Part shown: positions 14,153 to 19,531 of the stretch, in pieces
How the letters are laid out: every line of letters begins with the position of its first letter
How positions within the stretch are numbered: position 1 is the stretch's first letter
NCBI GenBank assembly: GCA_945903675.1
Contig: CAMDOP010000025.1
Location: 1-19,531 of the forward strand
Direction of reading: 5' to 3'
Origin: Crenothrix polyspora
GTDB lineage: Bacteria; Pseudomonadota; Gammaproteobacteria; Methylococcales; Methylomonadaceae
DNA length: 19,531 bases
Made by a program: the position numbers and the translations under genes
The notes under the pieces: generated by a model
The model's database searches: none
Seen by the model: only the letters and a program-made list of their open reading frames with translations
What the model was told of the DNA's origin: nothing

Positions 14153-15457
14153 ATGAGCGATAAATTAAAACTCCTGACGCCAGCTACCTTAATACTGGAC
14201 GACAAAAGTTATTCATTACCGACTTATATGGGCGTTGAAGGTGAAAGAGCCATTGATATTACTAAGTTACGTAACCAAACAGGCTATGTAACCCTGGATG
14301 ATGGTTACGGCAACACCGGGGCTTGCGAAAGTGCCATCACTTATATTGATGGTGAAAAAGGCATACTACGTTATCGAGGTTATCCTATTGAAGAATTGGC
14401 CGAACACTCTCGATTTGTCGAAGTCTCCTATTTATTACTCTATGGTGAATTACCAAACAGCGAACAATTACTAAAATTTTCTACCCGCCTCAATGAATCT
14501 TCGATTATTCATGAGGATGTACATCATTTTTTTAATGGTTTCCCTCGCGGCTCTCACCCTATGGGCATACTCGCCACTATGGTGGCTTCGTTATCTACTT
14601 TTTATCCTTTACCCGATCAACTCGATGCGGATACAGAAGTACAAATTGTGGCTAACTTAGTGTCTCAAGTACGTACCATTGCTGCATTTTCTTACAAGAA
14701 ATCAATCGGTGAACCCTTGGTTTATCCTTCAATTAAGTATAAATACACCAGTAATTTCTTAAACATGATGTTTTCCTCACCCGTACGCGACTATCAACTC
14801 GATCATGATATCGTCCGTGCTATTGATATGTTACTCATACTTCATGCTGATCATGAGCAAAATTGTAGTACCTCATCGGTACGCACAGCTGGTTCAAGTA
14901 TGGCTAATGTCTATGCGGTAATTACCGCTGGTATCGCTGCACTTTGGGGGCCGCGTCATGGCGGTGCCAATCAAGAAGTAATTAAAATGCTGGAACAAAT
15001 CCATGCTGAAGGTGGTGATGGCACTGAGTTTATTAATCAAGCCAAAGATAAAAATTCCGGTCGTAGACTAATGGGTTTTGGTCATAGGGTTTACAAAAAC
15101 TTTGATCCTCGCGCTCAAGTCTTAAAGAAGCATTGCGATAAATTACTTAACAAGCCAGGCATTAATGATCCGCTACTCGATATCGCTAGACGTATCGAAG
15201 AAATTGCCCTCAATGATGACTATTTTATTTCTCGCAAGTTATATCCCAATGTCGACTTTTACTCTGGATTAATACTGCGTGCAGCGGGCATCCCCACAGA
15301 TATGTTTACCGTATTATTTGCCATTGGTCGTATGCCAGGATGGCTGGCTCATTGGCGAGAAATGATCCATGGTGAGCAAGTGACTATTTACCGGCCACGT
15401 CAGATTTATGTCGGAGAAACAATACGTCATTACCAAGATATTAAACAACGGGTATAA
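14153..15457 (+). CDS. gltA: Citrate synthase
   Basis: Condenses acetyl-CoA and oxaloacetate to citrate, the entry step of the TCA cycle. 434 aa, the size of the gram-negative hexameric (type II) enzymes. Catalytic residues are all present: His269 in GPRHGGAN, His311 in GFGHRVYKN and Asp368 in NVDFYSG, matching Escherichia coli His264, His305 and Asp362. HADHEQN starts at 231. The cysteine that follows FSTP in the E. coli enzyme and is tied to NADH inhibition is replaced by Val here (FSSPV), so the NADH response may differ. GGAG (14139-14142) lies 10 nt before the ATG; an upstream ATG at 14131 is out of frame. It is a housekeeping gene lodged between two versions of the ATP-grasp/transglutaminase system, with intergenic hairpins on both sides, so it is probably its own transcription unit. 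Confidence 0.96.
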   Translation: MSDKLKLLTPATLILDDKSYSLPTYMGVEGERAIDITKLRNQTGYVTLDDGYGNTGACESAITYIDGEKGILRYRGYPIEELAEHSRFVEVSYLLLYGELPNSEQLLKFSTRLNESSIIHEDVHHFFNGFPRGSHPMGILATMVASLSTFYPLPDQLDADTEVQIVANLVSQVRTIAAFSYKKSIGEPLVYPSIKYKYTSNFLNMMFSSPVRDYQLDHDIVRAIDMLLILHADHEQNCSTSSVRTAGSSMANVYAVITAGIAALWGPRHGGANQEVIKMLEQIHAEGGDGTEFINQAKDKNSGRRLMGFGHRVYKNFDPRAQVLKKHCDKLLNKPGINDPLLDIARRIEEIALNDDYFISRKLYPNVDFYSGLILRAAGIPTDMFTVLFAIGRMPGWLAHWREMIHGEQVTIYRPRQIYVGETIRHYQDIKQRV

Positions 15458-15651
15458 GCGCATTAGGTTGGCCGGCATGCTTTTCGGGCTACTAACTTAA
15501 AGCGGAACAGTTTCAGCCCAGACGAAAGGCTCAAGGCGAATGATTAAGCCTATGAGGCTAGCAACAATAAGGCATGACAGATACTAAGCTTAACCTTTTG
15601 TCTTTTGCCCTTTGTCTGCACGTAGAAGAGCTCTATCTTAAAGCTCAATGC

Positions 15652-15678
15652 TGGGTTAACGATAAAGCAGTTAACCCA
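15652..15678. repeat. 9-bp perfect hairpin, dispersed-repeat type
   Basis: TGGGTTAAC (15652-15660) and GTTAACCCA (15670-15678) flank a 9-nt loop. The TGGGTTA...TAACCCA pattern followed by ACCTA resembles intergenic repeats I recall from many proteobacterial genomes. Its right edge is 37 nt before the GTG start of the fusion gene, so it would lie in that gene's leader or end the gltA transcript. The 258-nt gap holding it shows no credible gene. Confidence 0.5.
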
Positions 15679-15715
15679 ACCTATATTTCTACATTACTGA
15701 CGATGAGAACAACGC

Positions 15716-18292
15716 GTGCCGAACAACACTCCAATCCCAGATCATCAGTTAAGTAGGCAATATTACGAGACGCAACTCGGCAACCATGATGAAATGTATG
15801 CCGCTGCCAATAAAGCACTGCCTTATTGGCAGCGCCTTATGGACTCATTTGACAGTATGGGTAGCGAAAATCTGGAATTACGACGCAGAGAAGCTCAACG
15901 CTTATTACGTGAAAATGGCGTCACCTATAATGTCTATGGTGATGAGCAAAATCTGACTAGACCTTGGAAACTCGATCCTGTTCCGTTACTCATCAGCAGT
16001 GACGAATGGAGCGTTATCGAAGCGGGTCTTAAGCAACGCGCCGAACTTCTCAATTTAATACTTAAAGATATTTACGGCAAACAAACGCTATTAAAGAAAG
16101 GCTTGTTACCGGCCGAACTTATTTTTGGCCATGAAGGCTTTTTACATCCTTGTGTCGGTACATTTCAGCAACAAAAACGACTACTGACCTTATATTCGGC
16201 AAATCTTGCTCGCGGCCCCAATGGGCGTATGTGGGTCTTAGATGATCGTACCCAAGCACCTTCTGGCTCAGGTTATGCCTTAGAAAACCGTACCGTGATG
16301 CGCCGTGTTTTTCCTGAAATTTTTCGTGAAACCCACGTACTGCGCTTATCTGGTTTTTTTAAATCACTACGTAAGGGCTTGGTTGAACTTGCGCCACATG
16401 GCAAAGAAGATCCTCGCATCGTAATACTTACACCGGGTCCCCTTAACGAAACTTATTTTGAACACGCTTATCTAGCCGCTCAGCTAGGCTTTACACTCGT
16501 TCAAGGCGCAGATTTAACAGTACGTGATGGCAAAGTCTGGCTTAAATCATTAGCCGGACTGCAAGCCGTCGATGTTATTTTGCGACGCGTTGATGACTCT
16601 TTTTGCGATCCACTGGAATTACGCAGCGGCTCACAATTAGGCGTTGCGGGTTTATTGGAAGCCGTAAGGCGCGGTAACGTAGCCATCGCCAATCCTTTGG
16701 GCAGTAGTATTTTAGAAAACCCCGGCCTACTTGCCTTTTTACCGCAATTATCCCGTTACTTTTTAAATCAAGACCTGAAATTAGCATCGGTAGCAACGTG
16801 GTGGTGTGGGCAACGGAGCGAACGTGACTTTGTGCTACAAAACTTAGATCGCTTAGTTATTAAACCTATCAATCGTAGTCAAGGCAATCATGCGGTATTT
16901 GGTGGACTATTAAGCTATCAAGAAAAAGAACAATTACGTCGCCAAATTATCGCTAAACCATACAGCTTTATCGGCCAAGAACAGGCTAGCTTTTCTACCT
17001 TACCGGCTTTTATCGATCATCAAATTGAACCCAGAAACGCAGTATTACGAAATTTTGTAGTCGCTAACGATCATGATTATGTGGTGATGCCTGGTGGATT
17101 GACGAGGGTTGCCCGCCAAAAAGATAACTTTATCGTATCCAATCAAGCCGGTGGTATCAGTAAAGACACGTGGGTATTAGCTTCAGAACCTGATAAACCT
17201 GTCAGTTTATGGCTACAGCCTCGACGTAACCAATTAATTGATGCCATCATCGAGCCCTTAACCAGTCGTTCAGCTGATAATCTATTTTGGGTGGGGCGAC
17301 ATCTTGAACGCATAGAAGCCACCACTCGATTATTACGCACCATATTAAACAAACAAAGAGAGTCGCTAGAATTTAAAGATCCACTGGATAATGAATGTCT
17401 TAAGGTATTTCTGCGCGCACTCACACTAGTGACGGTCACTTACCCTGGCTTTATTAAAGATGGAACGCAACGGCTAAAAGCACCCAATGAAGAATTGCTG
17501 TCATTGATTAAAGACAGCCATCGTAAAGGTTCATTATCTGCCAGTATACTCGCCTTTGTACAAGCGGCTTTTAGCAGTCGTGACTTATGGTCACAAGATA
17601 CTTGGCGTAGTGTCGATAATATTCAACGGCGCTGGCAACAAAGCATCATTCATAATAAAAATCTTACACTTGAAAAACTACCCAAAGCACTGGATGATTT
17701 AATAACAGGCTTAGTCGCTTTTAGTGGATTAACCAGTGAAAGTATGACCCGTGAAGCCGCTTGGTTAATGCTAGATAGTGGGCGCAGGCTAGAGCGCGCC
17801 TTAACACTCATTACCTTATTGCGCTCAACCGTTGCTTTGCGTCACCAAGAAGCATTACAAAATCAAATACTAGAAGCCGTTTTAGTCACTACCGATAGCT
17901 TAACCATTTATCAGCGTCGTTATCGTTCCTTTATTCAATTACCAATGGTGCTTGCCTTATTGCTACTAGATGAAACTCATCCTCGTTCAGTCGCGTATCA
18001 ATTGCATGAATTATCAAATCATGTAAACGAATTACCACGAACGACGGGGAAAAGTCAGCTCAGTGAGCAAGCTCGTTTACTGCTAAAAGCGTACACAGAC
18101 TTACGTCTTTGCAATATCGCTGAATTATCACAACTTAATGAAAATGATGGCATCTACACGGCACTCGATCAATTACTCGCCAATACCACGGATTTATTAT
18201 GGCGATTTGCTGATGTGCTTGCTGAGGCTTATTTTAGCCATGCTCAAAGCTCACAGCTGATGGTAGCCAATACCGCTGAGGACGAACTGTGA
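15716..18292 (+). CDS. Fused circularly permuted ATP-grasp / alpha-E protein
   Basis: An 858-aa fusion of the two activities that are separate genes at 8040 and 9469. Residues 1 to about 490 are the permuted ATP-grasp ligase: HDEMYAAANKALPYWQ aligns with the start of the stand-alone protein, then VYGDEQNLTRPWKLDP, DDRTQAPSGSGYALENR, VILRRVDDSFCDP, VIKPINRSQGNHAVFGG at 381-397, and AGGISKDTWVLA. From about 515 (LTSRSADNLFWVGRHLER) to about 845 is the alpha-E domain. The glycine-rich loop of the stand-alone ligase is replaced here, so the two probably differ in substrate or activity. The start is GTG 15716, with a weak GAGA (15705-15708) 7 nt upstream; the first in-frame ATG, at 15794 (codon 27), would cut into the conserved N-terminus. 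It overlaps the next gene by 4 nt. Confidence 0.9.
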   Translation: MPNNTPIPDHQLSRQYYETQLGNHDEMYAAANKALPYWQRLMDSFDSMGSENLELRRREAQRLLRENGVTYNVYGDEQNLTRPWKLDPVPLLISSDEWSVIEAGLKQRAELLNLILKDIYGKQTLLKKGLLPAELIFGHEGFLHPCVGTFQQQKRLLTLYSANLARGPNGRMWVLDDRTQAPSGSGYALENRTVMRRVFPEIFRETHVLRLSGFFKSLRKGLVELAPHGKEDPRIVILTPGPLNETYFEHAYLAAQLGFTLVQGADLTVRDGKVWLKSLAGLQAVDVILRRVDDSFCDPLELRSGSQLGVAGLLEAVRRGNVAIANPLGSSILENPGLLAFLPQLSRYFLNQDLKLASVATWWCGQRSERDFVLQNLDRLVIKPINRSQGNHAVFGGLLSYQEKEQLRRQIIAKPYSFIGQEQASFSTLPAFIDHQIEPRNAVLRNFVVANDHDYVVMPGGLTRVARQKDNFIVSNQAGGISKDTWVLASEPDKPVSLWLQPRRNQLIDAIIEPLTSRSADNLFWVGRHLERIEATTRLLRTILNKQRESLEFKDPLDNECLKVFLRALTLVTVTYPGFIKDGTQRLKAPNEELLSLIKDSHRKGSLSASILAFVQAAFSSRDLWSQDTWRSVDNIQRRWQQSIIHNKNLTLEKLPKALDDLITGLVAFSGLTSESMTREAAWLMLDSGRRLERALTLITLLRSTVALRHQEALQNQILEAVLVTTDSLTIYQRRYRSFIQLPMVLALLLLDETHPRSVAYQLHELSNHVNELPRTTGKSQLSEQARLLLKAYTDLRLCNIAELSQLNENDGIYTALDQLLANTTDLLWRFADVLAEAYFSHAQSSQLMVANTAEDEL

Positions 18293-19236
18293 AATACCAA
18301 ATAACCCACACCACAGAATATCACTACAGCCAAGCAGTGGGTCTATGCCAAAATGAAGCCCGATTACAACCGCGTAATTTTGGGCGTCAATACTGCGATA
18401 GCAGTCGCTTTGACATAACGCCCTCACCCTCAGATTTTCGTGAGCGCCTAGATTTTTTTGGTAATCGTGTCGCTTATTTTGCTATTCAACAAGCACACAC
18501 GCACTTAAGCCTGACGGTCATCAGTGACGTCACGCTCTTTCCAAAACAAAACCCATTAGGTTTATTTGATCAAATGACTTGGGAACAAGTCCGAGATTTA
18601 TTACAAGAACCGATCCCACCGATGCAAGCGCAAGCCCAAAGTCAACAAGGTCAAAGTCAAAGCCAAGTGCAGCACCAAGATCATGCCCCAGACTTTTTTG
18701 ATGCTCAGCAATATTTATTAGATTCACCGATGGTGGCAACATCACCAGAACTAGCCGATTATGCGCGCAGCTCATTTCACCCTAATCGCCCCTTGCTGGA
18801 AGTTGTCCACGAATTAATGACGCGCATCTACAAGGATTTCACCTATGACCCTAACTTTACCACCATTGCCACACCGCTTTCAGAGGTATTACATTTTCGT
18901 CGAGGCGTCTGTCAAGATTTTGCACATTTAGCCATTGCTTGCTTACGGGCTTTTGGGATTGCCGCGCGTTATGTCAGTGGTTATGTTGAAACCTTACCAG
19001 AACCGGGCAAACCCCGACTAGTAGGTGCTGACGCATCACATGCTTGGTTTTCAGTTTATAGTCCACGCATCGGCTGGTTGGATTTTGATCCTACCAATAA
19101 TACCGTACCCTTAGATCAACATATCACGCTAGCCTGGGGACGTGATTATGCCGATGTAACCCCCCTTAAAGGCATTGCTTTCGGTGGTGGTCAACATACG
19201 CTATCGGTGTCAGTTGATGTATTGAGATTAGAGTAA
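18289..19236 (+). CDS. Transglutaminase-like protein (COG1305-like) with a Gln-rich insert
   Basis: A 315-aa papain-fold enzyme, expected to act as an amidase, peptidase or acyl-transferase; no signal peptide is seen. An N-terminal beta domain (YQITHTTEYHYSQAV) is followed by the core with the full triad Cys208 (GVCQDFAH), His251 (ASHAWFSVY) and Asp267 (FDPTNN). The His-Asp spacing of 16 residues is the same as in the transglutaminase domain of the gene at 10573. Residues 113-130 are an unusual low-complexity segment with ten Gln in 18 positions. Translation starts at GTG 18289, which overlaps the TGA of the fusion gene (GTGA), with GAGGA at 18278-18282 and a 6-nt spacer. The two are therefore translationally coupled and likely to act together. 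No DUF2126 domain is attached, unlike the paralogue. Confidence 0.93.
   Translation: MKYQITHTTEYHYSQAVGLCQNEARLQPRNFGRQYCDSSRFDITPSPSDFRERLDFFGNRVAYFAIQQAHTHLSLTVISDVTLFPKQNPLGLFDQMTWEQVRDLLQEPIPPMQAQAQSQQGQSQSQVQHQDHAPDFFDAQQYLLDSPMVATSPELADYARSSFHPNRPLLEVVHELMTRIYKDFTYDPNFTTIATPLSEVLHFRRGVCQDFAHLAIACLRAFGIAARYVSGYVETLPEPGKPRLVGADASHAWFSVYSPRIGWLDFDPTNNTVPLDQHITLAWGRDYADVTPLKGIAFGGGQHTLSVSVDVLRLE
18625..18678 (+). repeat. Gln/Ser/Ala low-complexity segment within the transglutaminase gene
   Basis: CAA-rich imperfect repeats encode ten Gln in 18 residues (113-130) between the N-terminal domain and the catalytic core. Nine of the ten are CAA codons, as slippage expansion would produce. Confidence 0.75.
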
Positions 19237-19296
19237 TTATCTGATGTTAGGCCGCCATTCAAAATAATGAGATCGCTATCGCGACAGTTGATTGAA

Positions 19297-19380
19297 TCGG
19301 GTTATCGCACCCGAAGGCGAGATACTTTCTTTTGCTCCGCCAAAAGAAAGTATCCAAAGAAAAGGCGGCTCGATTGCCGC
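19297..19380. repeat. Cluster of three hairpins, intergenic repeat element
   Basis: Three stems follow each other. TCGGGT/ACCCGA (19297-19302, 19309-19314); a perfect 14-bp stem GATACTTTCTTTTG / CAAAAGAAAGTATC (19321-19334, 19341-19354) around CTCCGC; and GCGGC/GCCGC (19365-19369, 19376-19380). The middle stem and the following AAAGAAAAGGCGGC resemble a repeat family I recall from many gammaproteobacterial genomes. It could end transcription of the transglutaminase operon, although no T-run follows. No gene is credible between 19237 and 19464. Confidence 0.65.
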
Positions 19381-19427
19381 TTCTTCCTGCGCTCCTCGGT
19401 TTCCCCCTGCGTCAGAATAGTTGTCGC

Positions 19428-19457
19428 CTCAAATTTTAAAAAAAAATAAAATTTGAG
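19428..19457. repeat. Perfect 11-bp inverted repeat with an eight-A loop
   Basis: CTCAAATTTTA (19428-19438) and TAAAATTTGAG (19447-19457) flank eight A residues. It ends 7 nt before the ATG of the transposase-like ORF. It may lie at the left end of that mobile element or control its expression. Confidence 0.55.
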
Positions 19458-19464
19458 ATTAGAA

Positions 19465-19531
19465 ATGAAAACATATAAAAGATATTCCGTAGGCTTCAAA
19501 GAACAAGCCTTGGTAAAAGTATATAGTCGTA
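19465..19531 (+). CDS. Transposase-like ORF start, cut by the window edge
   Basis: The frame from ATG 19465 is open to the last base and gives only 22 residues: a basic start (MKTYKRYSVGF) and then KEQALVKVYSR. The RYSxxFKEQAL pattern is what I associate with the helix-turn-helix start of orfA transposases of IS3-like and related elements. GAGA at 19455-19458 lies 6 nt upstream. With so few residues, the family is a guess, and neither IS end can be fixed; the left end is probably between about 19380 and 19460. Confidence 0.5.
   Translation, partial: MKTYKRYSVGFKEQALVKVYSR

Larger units (their letters stand above)
19380..19531. mobile_element. Probable left end of an insertion sequence
   Basis: Inferred from the transposase-like ORF at 19465 and the perfect inverted repeat directly before it. 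The exact terminus, the target duplication and the right end are outside what can be seen. Confidence 0.35.

Noticed and set aside
15574..15756. 60-codon open frame between gltA and the fusion gene
   Set aside because: It runs through a perfect hairpin repeat, overlaps the conserved start of the fusion gene in another frame, and its product resembles nothing I know.
19267..19449. 60-codon open frame near the right edge
   Set aside because: It spans three stem-loops of an intergenic repeat and yields a basic low-complexity product, typical of translation through hairpin repeats.

Overview
The window looks like a piece of chromosome from a moderately AT-rich gammaproteobacterium. I infer this from the gltA and glk types, the gene density, and the GC-rich intergenic hairpin repeats in an otherwise AT-leaning sequence. 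I cannot name a genus; Methylococcales or Thiotrichales-like bacteria are guesses only. All twelve complete or nearly complete genes lie on the + strand. Both edges cut a gene: a membrane-anchored spermidine-synthase-like protein on the left, and what looks like the first ORF of an insertion sequence on the right. No tRNA, rRNA or CRISPR array was seen.

Layout. (1) 3-1577: 5'-truncated fused membrane/spermidine-synthase-like protein. (2) 1611-2381: an RNA-chaperone pair, a CspA-type cold-shock protein and a small RRM protein. A perfect TATAAT -10 box implies a leader of about 156 nt before csp, and two tandem hairpins separate the genes. (3) 2871-7508: a likely operon of a 1064-aa protein collinear with the eukaryotic phosphorylase kinase alpha/beta subunits, a ROK-unrelated Glk-type glucokinase, and a DUF2721 membrane protein. 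This points to glycogen/glucose metabolism. (4) 8040-13971: circularly permuted ATP-grasp protein, alpha-E protein, and a 1132-aa transglutaminase-DUF2126 (putative amidoligase) fusion. (5) 14153-15457: citrate synthase. (6) 15716-19236: a second version of the same system, with ATP-grasp and alpha-E fused in one 858-aa polypeptide that overlaps a stand-alone transglutaminase by 4 nt. (7) 19237-19531: hairpin-rich repeats and the start of a transposase-like ORF.

The most interesting content is the two non-identical copies of the ATP-grasp / alpha-E / transglutaminase system on either side of gltA. They are in the same order, one split and one fused. Comparative genomics has proposed this system as a peptide-synthesis or peptide-tagging pathway, but its product is, as far as I know, undefined. 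Ligases (ATP-grasp, amidoligase) would build amide bonds, and transglutaminase-fold enzymes would cut or transfer them. The second main item is the bacterial full-length homologue of phosphorylase kinase regulatory subunits, paired here with glucokinase and with no kinase or calmodulin gene beside it.

Regulatory DNA is visible as a palindrome next to a promoter upstream of the kinase-subunit homologue, competing stem-loops and several inverted repeats in the 531-nt gap before the first ATP-grasp gene, a 19-nt direct repeat spanning that gene's start, and dispersed-repeat-like hairpins between operons. All family calls come from reading the translated sequences and from memory of the families; no database search was run.
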